Source: Tetragonia tetragonoides (lineage: Eukaryota > Streptophyta > Magnoliopsida > Caryophyllales > Aizoaceae). Taken from it: a stretch of DNA of 64,000 nt. The position numbers and the translations under genes are program-made. Of the stretch, positions 22,541 to 34,837 are shown piece after piece. The notes under the pieces were generated by a model. It worked only from the letters and a program-made list of their open reading frames with translations, searched no databases and was not told the origin of the DNA. Location of the stretch: assembly GCA_038025085.1 (NCBI GenBank), contig CM076150.1:4506001-4570000 (forward strand), given 5' to 3'. The first letter of the stretch is position 1; each line of letters opens with the position of its first letter.

Positions 22541-23344
22541 ACCTGATGCCTCCACCCACCTGCCACCTCCTCCTCCACTTTTGGTCTTCAAAGAAGTTGT
22601 ATTAAGATTAGAAGGACAAGTTGCAATTATAAACTTCTCTCCTCAAAAAAAAAAAAAAACAATTATAAACTTCTCACAATGAAGCTTTAGTAAGCTCTTT
22701 TCATAAAAAGAAAAGAAAATTCAAATTATCGATAAATAAATAAAAACCATGGTGGTAGTTCAAATTAAAATTTCATGGGCTTAGGCTAAGCCAGAACAAG
22801 TAGTAAAAGTATACATACACAAATTCAAGTAAAGGGATATAAAACTACCCTAACAAAAAATATATTCAAGTCTTAAGACCAGCCGGTGTTGGATGAATCA
22901 AGTAGGTCACTATGTTTATTTGTACGTTAAAAATGTCTTAGCATAATGGTTAACATTAAAGTGTTGGATATATTATTTTTCAAGTTTGACTCCACTTTTT
23001 TTTATGTATGTGGTTATTTGGTTGACATCTAAAAATATAGGAAGTGCAACTTTTGAGAAAGTAGAAAATACAAAGTTGTTTGGCTTACAAAGAATATAAA
23101 AATATTGTACTTTCTAGGAATTTCTACTTCCCGCCAAATAGGAGAAGTGATAGATTATGGTAGGAACTAGAAAGTTACTTCCTATATTAAAAATGAATCA
23201 ATATTCAACACTTCGTAGAAAGTTTAAATCTGAGGAATTACTGGTTTTTTATAGTTGATACTTTTCACATTGGACCAAACGACTACTATATGTATATTAT
23301 TTTATAAGTTTACCACTAGTTTCATGTGATATAAATTATATTTA
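22541..23344. other. AT-rich spacer
   Basis: No coding signal. Short A runs and low-complexity AT-rich DNA only. Confidence 0.5.
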
Positions 23345-24027
<683 letters not shown>

Positions 24028-24324
24028 TTAGTAGTTCATGCACTTGTCAAAAACAATTTGAGGCTACAAGTGAAAAATAGTCATAAGACGTATCATTAAC
24101 ATTTCCCCATGTTCTAACCCTCTAGATTTTTGAATAGGTAATCTAGGAACCTCCGAAATGAATTGAAGATTCATTCATGGAATTAAGCTAAACTTATATA
24201 TTTACGGGATAATCTTTGACAAATTAAGGATTTCTTGATCTAGTGATTATGATCGAGATAATGTATATATTAGTTTTCAGATTTGAATTTCTCCTTCTCC
24301 ATATATATTGTGCAAGTCTCCTTT

Positions 24325-24356
<32 letters not shown>

Positions 24357-24394
24357 TTTTTTTTGTAAGGTAAGGAGTGGGATAAAGGGTAGAA

Positions 24395-27300
24395 TTAGGA
24401 GACTCTTCTCTCGAGAGTGACCCCTAGTGAATCCTCATAGAGAATTTGACGAAAGTCTCTTGACGGAGGTGTAGAAAAGTTGCTTAATTCTGGACACTCA
24501 TACCCAAAGTTAGCCATCCAGTCCGCTGCTCGATTGCCTTCCCTGTAAACGTGATGCACGACAACCGGATTCCTCAAGGCAAGGAACCGCCTGGTATCTA
24601 TTATAAGAGAATAAATGGACCATGGTATAACTATCTCACCTCTCAATGCTTTGATAACCGTAATGTTGTCCCCCTCCACTTCTAGTTTGTCACAACCAAG
24701 CTCGACAACTCTTTTAACACCGTCCCTTAACCCAGTTGCCTCAGCAACAAGAATGGACGTCTTTCCCACACATCACGCCCCAACGTTAATAAATTGACCT
24801 TGTGTGTCTAGAATAACAAAACCAGCCGCAGCAATGCGCCCTTTTTTGGAACCAACAAAATTAATCTTATAATGTCCTGGAATGGGTAGTTGCCAACGGA
24901 CTAGTTGTGATTCCAATATTTTGACGGATGTACTATTATGGTTCTGCATTTGTGATGAATAAATGGTTGGATTGTTACGATGTGTCCATTCCACAAAGAA
25001 GCTTTTTGCTTTTAGCCAGCATCCTGTGGGATTAAAAGGTTTATCTCTAACACCTTTTCATTACGCTCACGCCAAATACTCCATAAAATAAAAGCGGCTT
25101 TGGCTATTTCCTGTGGACCAGACTCCTGGTCAGACTTAATCGAGCTAATCCAGTGGAGCAAATTGTTTGTGGGAGGAACTAACTCTAACCAGCCTCCCTC
25201 ATACGCGCGAGCCCAGCCCAGTTGTGCTTGGGGGCATTCAACAAACAGGTGATCCATACATTCAATGCCAGCCTGACAAAGCGGGCATTGCACATCCAGG
25301 GGTATCCCCCTGTGTGCCAGTGTTCTGCGTACAGCAATAAACTTATGACAAATTTGCCACAAAAAAATTCTAATCTTGGGAGGGATAGGTAGCTTCCAAA
25401 TCCAATGGAAGCACCATTTAGTGGCGGTCTCCATATTAAGACTTTGTGCTAGCCATGTTGCAGTTTTTGTCGAAAACAATCTATTCCCAGACAGTCCCCA
25501 ACAAAACTCATCCTCAATATCGTGGCAAGGAATAGGAACGCTTAGCACTAAATCCAGCATATCATGGGAGATCACCGTCTCAAGTTTGCCTCTATCCCAC
25601 GTTCTCCGGGGTGTGATAAGGTCACAAACTTTCCAATCCAGAGCCTCCTCCGGGATATTGTTAATATCCAACATGTCAATAAGGGGGTGGTTAGAACACC
25701 AGTTGTCCGTCCAGAATCGGATGCTTTGTCCGTTCCCAACATTCCACCATATGCCTTTGCAAAAGAGTTCCCTATGATGTAAAATTCTTTTCCACCCCCA
25801 AGATTGAGATGCTTTGATTTTACAATCCAGTAAACCCCCATGTTGCAAATATTTGGCTGTTACTGTTTTGACCCATATATTTTTGGGTTCCGTGAGTATT
25901 TTCCACGCAAGTTTGCATATGAACGCACTGTTAACTGCCTCTATTTTATGAAGTCCTAACCCACCAACGACTTTTGGTTGACAAATTTTACCCCAACCGA
26001 CAAGAGGGAAGCCCCGAGCATCACCATCTTTTTTCAAAAAAAAATCGCGATTAATTCTGTTTAGTTCATTACACGTGGTTTTAGGTAGCTGAAAACATTG
26101 CATAATATGGGAAGTGATGGATTCTAAGTTTGCTTGGATAAGGACTGTGCGCCCGGCTTTAGAGAGAGAGCTGACTGTCCAAGCATTCATACGGTTGCGC
26201 GCTTTGTTTATAAGGTCCTGAAAAGCATCTTTCGATGCGCGTTTATCTAGAACTGGGCAGCCCAGATACTTTCCTAGGTTTTGCTTAATGGGGATATGTA
26301 CTATAGTATTAATCATCTGTTTTGTTGGATCTGTGACGGACCGGGAGCAGACTCACTACTTTTATGAAAGTTGATTAACTGCCCTGATTGTGTACAAAAA
26401 TCATTTAGGATTTTTCATAAGCGAGCGGCATGTTTCTTTATTGGCCTTGCAGAAAAGAATACTATCATCCGCAAAGCAGAGGCCAGGGATGACTAGTACT
26501 CGTGGTGCAATCTTAATTCCTAGTCCAGATTTCCTGTTGGTACTTGCAAGGTTAATTCTTCTGAGTAGTACATCCATGTATAGAATGAACAGATACGGGG
26601 ATAATGGATCTCCTTGGCGCAATCCTCTAGTTGGGGTAAAGGGGGGTGTTGGTTCATCATTGATCCTTACTGAGTATGAAACCGTAGTAATGCATTGACG
26701 GATCCAATCAATCCATTGTTCGCAGAATCCTAGACTATGCAGACAACTGAAAAGAAAATCCCACTCGAGCCTGTCATATGCTTTTTCCATATCCAGCTTA
26801 ATAGCAAGCCACCCTATTTTGCTCTTTGTATTCCGAAAGAAGTTCATGATCTCGTGCGTGAGTAAAATATTGTCATGGATAGATCGACCTGGAACAAAGG
26901 CGCCTTGAAGTGGGGAGACGAGTTCATCCAAATAAGGTCGGAGGCGGTTAACAAGAATTTTAGAAATTGCTTTTACCAAAGTGTTGCATAAGCTTATAGG
27001 TCAGAAATGATTAACCGTTTTCTGGTGCTTTGACTTTGGGTAAGAGTGCAATGAATGTATGATTTATTTCCTTTAATAACTTCTTATTGTGAAAATATGT
27101 CTTAATAGCATCGCACACACTGTCCCCTATTATGTGCCAATAGCTCTGATAGAATCCTGCCCCAAAACCATCGGGACCCGGAGCTTTGGTTTGATCCATT
27201 TGAAAGAAGGCATCTTTGATTTCCTCGTTGCTAATCGGTTTGGTAAGATCCTGATTGATTTCCGTATTAATGAGGTGCGGGATTTCCTCTAAGTTGAGTT

Positions 27301-28547
27301 GGCGATTAGGTGAGGGTTCGGAAGTGAAGCGAGTATTGAAAGCACTAGTAATATGATTGTGAATTAAGACGTCCTCCTCCAGCCAGGCACCGGACGGTTC
27401 TCTTATTTTAAAAAATTTTCTCTTCTTGGCTCGTTGGTTGTGAATGCGTTGAAAAAAAGCCGAGTTCCGGTCTCCTTCGGTGAGCCATTTCTGTTTGGCG
27501 TATACATTCCAATATTTCTGGGAAAAAAGCAAAATACATTCTCTTTGCGCTATCAGTCGATCCAGTGTTGCGTGTAGATTATGATTTTGGAGTTCTTGTA
27601 AAAGTCTTCCCTCGACGTGTTGAATTTTATCCAAATTTTTGCTAGCATTGTTGTGAATGTGCCTTATATAAAAATGATTCCATTGTTTGAGATTAACTTT
27701 AAGATGTTTCAGTTTTCGTGTTAAGGAAAACATTCGGGATCCGGGATAATGAACATTCCATGCGTCAGAAACCATTTTCTCTGTAGCCGAAAACTGATTC
27801 CAAAATGGTTGGAATCTAAAAGGTCGAGGCTTGGTACGAACTTGGGGATTAGTGTCAACTAAAATTGGTGCATGGTCTGAACAAGAAAAGGGTAGGTGTT
27901 TGACAATGCCATCCGGAAAAGTGTGTGTCCAATTTTGGCTGACCAAGGCACGATCTAATTTTTCAAAAGTGAATTCATTATTAAATTTCTTACTCCAGGT
28001 GAAAGGAGAACCATTAACTGAGATGTTGTCAAAATTAGTTCGTGCACAAAATGAAGAAAGGCGCATCAAGCGGGAAGGCGGGCAAGGAGGGCCCCCCTTT
28101 TTTATCACTTGGGCTCATTAGTTCGTTGAAATCGCCTATGAGACATAAGGGTAACGAGATATTGTGAACTAAAGATTCTAATTGAGACCAAAAAGCATCT
28201 TTAAGCGCGACTGGAGCAGGAGCATATAACCCTGCAACTGCAATTGAAATATTTGTTGCCAATAATTTAACTTCTAAAATTATAATTCTATCTGTTTTGG
28301 TAAGAAGTTTAATATCCATGTTCTTTTCGTTTCATAAGGCCCAAACGCCTCCTGAATGATTAACAGGGTTGATAAACTCAAAATTCGAGAATCCTAGTCT
28401 TTTGATAATTCTAGTAGAATTAGACGTGTTGGTAAGGGTTTCTAGTAGAAACATAATATCTGGTTGTAAATGCTTGCGAAGGAAACAAACCTCACCCACG
28501 GCTTGTTCCTTTTTAGCTCCGTTAACATTCCAACTAAGAATCCGCAT
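24395..28547 (-). pseudogene. LINE ORF2 pseudogene: endonuclease, reverse transcriptase, zf-RVT, RNase H
   Basis: Starts MRILSWNVNG at 28547, an APE-type endonuclease motif, then IGDFNE and SDHAPIL with the catalytic Asp and His. The reverse transcriptase has KLDMEKAYDRLEWDFL, GLRQGDPLSPYLF and the active site FADD (26401-26979). The zf-RVT part has GNGQSIRFWTDNWC and a CPLC..H..CP cluster (25012-26316). An RNase H domain (24994-24395) follows. Lesions seen: a TGA at 28332-28334 where Trp is expected (VWAL*NEKN), a frameshift near 28090 in a C/T run, a +1 shift near 27009 followed by TGA in the F*PISLCN motif, frameshifts near 26402, 26345 and 25012, and a TGA at 24773-24775. The RNase H motif KINFDGS reads KINFVGS, losing its first catalytic Asp. 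The protein is certainly dead. Confidence 0.9.
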
Positions 28548-29027
28548 TAATTAACAACTCAATAAAAACAAAGGGCAACAAAATTGGGCCGAGAATGATG
28601 CTGCCACTAAAACGCATTAATATAGAGAGGCCTAGTCCAAAATCCACAAAATGTTCTAAAAACAGCCAAGTATGCTAAAAAATGTGACGTTTGGGCTCAG
28701 CCCAGTCCATCAAACCGCACCCAGGGCGGGCTTGAATGACAAGTAACATGTTGCAGTGGTAGTTCCAAAAACCAAATAACAAAAAGTGCAAATAGAGATA
28801 GTCTAAACCCAATCCAATCCATAAATTAAGTAATACAGTCCAAATTATACAAAAGCCCAGTTCCATGAGCATTAGCAAACAGGAAGTCCAAATACAGGAA
28901 CTGGGAGTAACAGACTGATAGAGCTTAACATAATTAAAACTAAAGGAAAAAACAATTAAAAACATAATCATCTTAATCATAGAAACTGATTGGAGGATTG
29001 GCCCAAAAAAGATCATCATCGAGCTGG

Positions 29028-30547
29028 TCAGGCGTGGTTGCCACAATCCTGCTCACCACTAGCTGTTGTATCACCATCATCAAATCTCTTCCTTCTCTTA
29101 ACAGAGTCATTAGAGAAGGAAGGCACCTCTTGATCCCCATCCTCCCATTTCATACCATCATCATCAGCTCCATCATGGATCACAGGAGTGGAGGAGATGG
29201 CACCAGTACGCCCATTCAGAGGATCCAGTAAGGCAAGAGATGGTTGTGGAGGGGAGAGGACCCCTTCACGTATGGGGCTGTACCCATCATCATCAGCAGT
29301 AGGGAGTAACCCACTAGCTGAAGCATCCTCCAGGATCTGAAAGAAATTGCTGGTGGTGCAGTCATATGGAGCAAGGGGAGTAGGGGGCATCTCACTAGGC
29401 TCTGGACCAAGGCCCTCAGAATTGCCACCTCACCATTGCCATTATCAGTTCCACAAGGAGAAAAGGAAGATCTCAGCTTGTTCTTACCAAACCTACCAGG
29501 AGGAAATGCACGGGTTCTTCTTTGTGGAAGCACTGTAACCCATTCAGGTGAGTTATCAGTGCTATCCACCTCTGCGTTGGCAACAACAACATGAGGTGAA
29601 AGAGTAGCTGCATTAAGTTGCTCAACAATGACCCTACAGTCATTGTGTTGTACCAATGCACAAGAATCTGTATCATGGTCAGCACTACCACAAAGAGAAC
29701 AAACCACTTGAAGCCCTTCATAGCATAGAGCAAAAGTCCTTGACAAACCATTCAGAAATTTCACAGTAATAGATGCTTTTAAGGGCTGAGAGATATCAAG
29801 ATGCAAGCAAACACGAGTATATCTACAACGGAGTCTTAATCTAGTGAAATTATCAAGCCTAATCAGAGTTCCCACAGGGCTGAGCATTTTAGACAGTAAA
29901 CTAGCAGACCACAGCTCAATGGGTAAACGAGGAATCCTCACCCACTGGTCAATGAAATCAATTGTGCAATTATAGGGATCAAAAGCAGCTTCCCATTCTT
30001 TTAAAACCAAATTCAAACCTTGCACAAACCAGGGTCTTTGCATCCACACAAAATTTTTATCAGAACAAATAGCAAAGCTAATAAGCAACCACCCATTACC
30101 AAGTTCCACAAATGATACATCCCCTTTAACTTCATTCCAATCCATTCTAGTTTTAGGACGAATCACAGAGAGGGGCCAAAAACCACCCCAAATCTTAGCA
30201 TGGAGAGAAAAATTACTCATATCAGATTCGTCAACCTCTGGTTCATACCCAGTGGGATCTAAGAGGCCACCACCGTAAGGGAATTGGTCATTAGAACCAG
30301 GGAGAGATTTTGTGGTGGTAGAGGAAGAAGCAAGGTGATTTGTATGACCCACTCCACCTCAGAGGGCGGAACTGAAGGAGAGGGGGAGTTGGGAAACTCC
30401 ATGATCTCGATCACCATCAGCAATTTCACTCGAGCCACCCAGAGAGAGGTTAATGGATGGAGTGAAATTAGAGGTAGTCGAATTGGGAAGTACAGAGGCT
30501 CCATTAGAATCAGAGGAGAGAGAAAGATTAAGGGGAATATGGTTCAT
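29028..30547 (-). pseudogene. LINE ORF1 pseudogene (DUF4283-like plus CCHC knuckle)
   Basis: ORF1 of plant L1 elements encodes a nucleic-acid-binding protein. The probable start MNHIPLNLSL is at 30547. The frame is cut by TGA at 30359-30361, continues in the same frame through the DUF4283-like body (FALCYEGLQVV region) to the zinc knuckle CSLCGSADHDTDSC (CX2CX4HX4C, near 29670-29710), and then shifts frame near 29400. The real C-terminus (ILEDASASGLLP to a basic KRRKRF, ending 29028) lies in another frame. One nonsense and one frameshift mutation make it non-functional. Confidence 0.8.
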
Positions 30548-31247
30548 ATTGAGGTGAAGGCCGAGAGTATTTTGTGAACGAAGGTAGTGAGCTAACAAAA
30601 GCTCAGAGGGCTCCAATTTATAGTGAATTTCCTTCCCAGAAAGAAACCCAAATGCAAGTATTTTAATTAAAAACACAAATTGAGCCAAATAAAAGCAAGC
30701 CTGTCTGAAAGATCCCCCCATTCTCCAAAAAAACAACGCTAATACAGACACGATTTTGGGGAAAAACAAATACTCATTCAAATTGAATCAACGCACTGGG
30801 TAATGACCAGTTTGATTTTTGATACATAATGACGTATTCAGGGAAAATAGGTCATAATTAGGACTAAAAAGCAAGGATCTACTACTTAATTTAGTAGGGC
30901 TATCAGAGATAAGGCTAATTAGGGAGTAATTATCACGATTGAAGCTATAATTAATATGGGTTTTTCGAGAAAAGCAACTAGAAAAGCAAACCCTAGCTTT
31001 GCAAATTTGGGGATCTAGGTTGAAGATAAGCTGAAAAACGCTTGAATTAGGCGGGTAGGAGTCAGAGAAGAGAGATTGTACTGGAGAATTGCAGAAGAGA
31101 GAAGACGAAGGGATGATTTTGGGGCATAAAGGGGGCGGCGTGTCCGAGGGTTCAAGAAGGCATGAGGGAGCTAGGTTTCTTGGGAGCATTTTCTCTCTCT
31201 AGAGAGTTTCAACAATTGCTGACATTCTTTCTATATATTGTACAGGT

Positions 31248-31936
31248 TTGTACGTTAGTATAACTTCAACAACGACACAAGAATACAGAAAAAAAAAAAT
31301 TTAAAAAGGGAAAAAAGGTGACGAAATCAAAACAAATTATAGTCAAACCACCAAAGATTATAAGCAGAGATTCGCCGCAGCATATTGCAGCATATTCTCA
31401 ACATTCTCGTTGAGAAATACTAGTCATTTTTATTTTTTCTGAAGCAATTAGTCATTTTTATTTTAGTAATCTTTTTTATTTTTGTTAATATTATAAAGTA
31501 TTCATTTTTGTAGTCGCTGACGTTACTCCTAAATGAAAGATACCTTCTTCTAAAAAAAAATAAATAAAAGATACCTATGAGAATAGAGTGGGGAGAGAAT
31601 GAGAGAGTTTATATAAGAATAAGATGATGCTCCCCACCTATGCATATAGCTTAATGATTTGAGATTATGTATAGTTTATATATTCTGTGTGTCTTTTCAA
31701 GGTGGTGCTCATTAATATGAGACATACAAAAACTTTTGCTTGTTTCAACTTTCAACACTTCCTTGATTGAAAACTATTCGTGAAGGTTGTCACGGAGATT
31801 CGGAGAATGTTTAGTTTATTCACGGATAGTCTATTCGGATGATGTGTATAAGAAATATGGGTATGTATATTAAAATTCAAATAAATTATTTTTAATTTAA
31901 AAAACAAAATATCAAAATCCAACCGATCACCAATTC
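31248..31936. other. AT-rich spacer
   Basis: Spacer after the LINE insertion with A and T runs and no coding frames. Confidence 0.5.
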
Positions 31937-31945
31937 ACATTTCAC

Positions 31946-32329
31946 CTCCGTTGCATCGATACTTCTCAAAGGTGCAGTATCCCGTATCCGATACTTCTAG
32001 GATACCGATACTTGTAGGATACTTGTCCGATACTTGAGAATACTTGATCGACAATTTTTAGACATGTTTACATAACTTATCTATTTTTCATCTTAAAATT
32101 GGTAAAATACACCTACGAAAAGATGTTTGAATTGTTTTCATTCTAATTTTCTTAGTTCTTTTCATAATATTAAGATTTAGTGCCTAGATTTTTGAGAAAA
32201 AGAATTTTTTTTGTATAATATATTGTTTAATCATTACACGTATCCGTATCCTATTTTTTTTAGAGATGCAGTATCCCGTATCCGTATTCGTACCCGTCTC
32301 TACACCCGTATCCGTACCCGTGCAACCTA
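31946..32329. mobile_element. 384-bp MITE with 9-bp duplication (Mutator-like)
   Basis: Exact 9-bp direct repeats ACATTTCAC at 31937-31945 and 32330-32338 bracket the element. The ends are short imperfect inverted repeats: CTCCGTTGCATCGATAC versus the complement TAGGTTGCACGGGTAC. The interior repeats GTATCCCGTATCCG and GATACTT words. A 9-bp duplication points to the Mutator superfamily, but the ends are weak. Confidence 0.5.
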
Positions 32330-32756
32330 ACATTTCACACATCACTCGGGTAGACTATCCGATAAGTAAACTAATATTTATCCGATTATCACAATATGGT
32401 TGGAGCCTTGGAGGCCTCCGTCGTTATTAAAATATTTCACACGGGGAATGAGGATTCTCCATCAGGATTCGAACACAAAGAAATTCTGATATGAGATTGT
32501 TTCAAACAAGTATGACATCAACATTATTATTAACGTCATATTTAACTATAAATTATAGTGGTGGCCTCATGTTGAGCCTACCATACAAAAGACTCAATGA
32601 TCATTTAACTAATCTAATACTATGTGTTGTTGGACTTGAAATCAACTCATCAACTAAAAATTTAAATTGGTGGTTTGAGATCCAATTAATTTTATAATCC
32701 TTAATACAATATATATCAACAAAATGTCTGTTCTAGAAATACTCAACTACATTTAT

Positions 32757-33140
32757 ATATTTTTTTTGATAATTCAGAAATTCTGTTATTATCATTTTTA
32801 GCTTAATACAAGAATACCTACAAAAAAACCCAACGAAAGCAAATATCCAGCCCTACCTTTTAGCTAGGAAGGGTTAGGCAAATAAATGTTGGTTAACACC
32901 TTATTCCTCAACTTACACACCCACAACTTAGAACCATGCTACAAACCAATATGGGTTGATGTAGTAATTCAGCAATTCATCCCTTAAACAAGTGGTTAGG
33001 ATTTCAAATCCTAACTCTTACAAATGGAAAAAGTTCCTTGGTCAATCCCCTACCGCTTAGTGCGCTGACAATTGGGGCGAGAGGATTAGTCACTGTTGTC
33101 GACGATAGATATCCTTGGCAAAGACCAAAAAAAAAAAAAT
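32757..33140. mobile_element. Retroposon-like debris: reversed 3' end and SINE-like unit
   Basis: At 32757-32770 a T run followed by GATAATTCAGAAATTCTG resembles the start of the insertion at 63709 (T22 then GATAATTAGAATC), consistent with a reversed poly(A)-tailed retroposon end. From about 32960 a second unit with a tRNA-like B-box phrase (GGATTTCAAATCC) runs to A13 ending at 33140, as in a plus-strand SINE. Neither has a confirmed target duplication. Confidence 0.35.
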
Positions 33141-33351
33141 TGAAGAATAAAAATGACTGAATTGTCCTATTCGATCTTCATTTAAGTTGTTTGTGAGGGG
33201 AATTTTGAAAATTATTAACCTTAGCTTATTTGAGGATAAACAAACATATAAGAGCTTTTATTGCTCACTTTAACAAACATTAAAAGAACTTAGTTCAAAT
33301 CTACATTTTATGTACTCCCTCTCAAATCCGCAATTTTTTTTTTCCTGCAAA

Positions 33352-33505
33352 TCCAGTTTAGACTGAGATGGTTTCCAATATTTTATTTATACTTACTACG
33401 TGTTAAAGTTGAATACAAACAAAAAGAATATTAAGATGAATCTTTAACATGTAATGCATAAATACAAAAAATAAAATATTGGAGAACATCTCCATTGGAA
33501 CTGGA
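33352..33505. mobile_element. 154-bp foldback MITE
   Basis: The left part TCCAGTTTAGACTGAGATGG with TCCAATATTTTATTTAT and TACGTGTTAAAG is mirrored at the right by CTTTAACATGTA, AAAATAAAATATTGGA and CATCTCCATTGGAACTGGA. Almost the whole element is an inverted repeat. No target duplication was assigned. Confidence 0.6.
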
Positions 33506-33820
33506 TAGTAGTGTTTATTAATCTATATACAGTATCTCATTTTCCCCATAACGAATACTACTATGTTTGAAAAGTAGATTATTGATAACTTTCGAAAATT
33601 ATGAACTAGCCGTGAATACATATCAATGCAAACACAACTGTCATGGTTTTGTTCTTAGGGATGTAGACTATACTAAACTGAACTAAATTCAACACAAATG
33701 AACTGAATGAACATCACTGAACTAAACTAAACTTAACACCACTGAATTGCATTGAACACCACTTGATATGTGAGATAAAATGTATGAACATCACTAAACT
33801 AAACTGAGAACCACTGAATT

Positions 33821-34006
33821 CAGTGGCGGTACAACAACAGGGCGGGCCTGGGCTGGGCCCCCCAGAAAAATGAAATATTGTTATTTTGTTGTATAAAGAT
33901 AGCATGGTAAAGGCTCTAGTATATTGGTTGAAGCACTAAAATTCCATGCTCTAGGTTCAAGGTTTGAATCTTGACCTTCTTTTTTTTTGGCCAAGTTTCG
34001 CCTCTG
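33821..34006. mobile_element. 186-bp hAT-type MITE nested in older repeat DNA
   Basis: Begins CAGTGGCGGTAC and ends with the complement of CAGAGGCGAAAC. Flanks are ACTGAATT (33813-33820) and ACTGAACT (34007-34014), 7 of 8 identical, as for hAT insertions. The surrounding 33660-34072 is rich in AACTGAACTAAA words and is probably an older repeat. Confidence 0.6.
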
Positions 34007-34103
34007 ACTGAACTGACACGAGATCATCCTCGAAATGAACTGAACTAACCAGGTAAGCTCTAAAGAACACACCCATGTTAGAAGTCACAACTTACTACAA
34101 AAA

Positions 34104-34340
34104 CTTGTATGGACTTAGTTCATGGTGGACCAATACTTGGAGTCACCTCCCTCTAAAAGTGGAGTCACCCCTATTTCACTTAGAGCCACTCCTCAAATTT
34201 ATATTTGGCACTACCCCTACTTCATCTGGAGCTACCCCCTACTTTACCTGGAGCCACCCCTTACTTCACCTGTAACCACCCCCTATTTCACCTGTAGCCA
34301 CCCCTCAAAATTACTTGGTCCACAGTGGACTAAGTTCAAG
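34104..34340. mobile_element. 237-bp MITE, second copy of the CTTGTGTGG family
   Basis: The left end CTTGTATGGACTTAGTTCAT plus GTGGACCAA pairs with the right end, which reads TTGGTCCACAGTGGACTAAG then TTCAAG. The interior repeats TTCACCTGGAGCCACCCC-type units as in 22275-22540. It lies about 0.5 kb upstream of the first U-box kinase start. Confidence 0.7.
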
Positions 34341-34462
34341 ACATGCTATACAACTTACCCAATTAATTAAAAGAAAAAGGAAAATTTTTATATACAAAAA
34401 AACAAGGAGTATACTAACAACAAAAAGATATGGGATGGCAATATGGCAAATTAGCAATATGG

Positions 34463-34715
34463 CATGTCATTCTCACCTAAACAAAGTCAACTGGTTTTCT
34501 CATACACCTCCCCTGGCCCAGCCTTCATATACAAAATCTTTTCCCAGCCAAAAAAAAGGAAAAAAACCCCATGTCAACATATCTATCAAAAAAAAAAATG
34601 TTTTCTTATTATTTATTATTATTATAAATAAACCCCATAATCAGATCAAACAAAATCGACCCTCAAAAAAAAATAAAATCCCAAAGAGTATATACTTCCC
34701 ATTTCACATGTCAAA
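34463..34715 (+). promoter_or_regulatory. Conserved upstream blocks of kinase paralogue A
   Basis: Two short blocks recur upstream of the paralogues: CATGTCATTCTCAC then ACAAAGTCAACTGGTTTTCT at 34463-34500 (holding TTGACT on the minus strand), and CCAAAGAGTATATACTTCC at about 34680-34700. The matching blocks precede B, C and D, indicating retained promoter sequence. Confidence 0.55.
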
Positions 34716-34837
34716 GAGCCACTTTTGCCTTACGTTGGCCTTTATCTCTAGATCTCTAATTTTTTTTTTTTTGGAGTTTTCATTTGCATTACATTACATT
34801 ACATTTACACGACAACGACTAAGTGCTGTTTGGTTCG

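Larger units (their letters stand above)
24318..31231 (-). mobile_element. Nearly full-length, inactivated plant LINE (L1-type), ~6.9 kb
   Basis: On the minus strand, in order: 5' leader (31231-30548), ORF1 with CCHC knuckle (30547-29028), ORF2 with endonuclease, reverse transcriptase, zf-RVT and RNase H (28547-24395), then a poly(A) tail seen as a T-rich run at about 24320-24364. It is flanked by TATATATTGTGCAAGT (24302-24317) and TATATATTGTACAGGT (31232-31247), matching at 14 of 16 bases. This is a typical LINE target duplication that has since mutated, and it fixes both ends. Both ORFs are broken, so the copy cannot move by itself. Confidence 0.9.

Noticed and set aside
22235..22605. Overlapping Pro/His/Leu-rich frames in three phases
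   Set aside because: They result from the ~20-bp tandem units of the MITE.
30788..31189. 133-codon minus-strand frame at the 5' end of the LINE
   Set aside because: It lies in the LINE leader upstream of ORF1 with no recognisable domain; probably untranslated or a chance frame.
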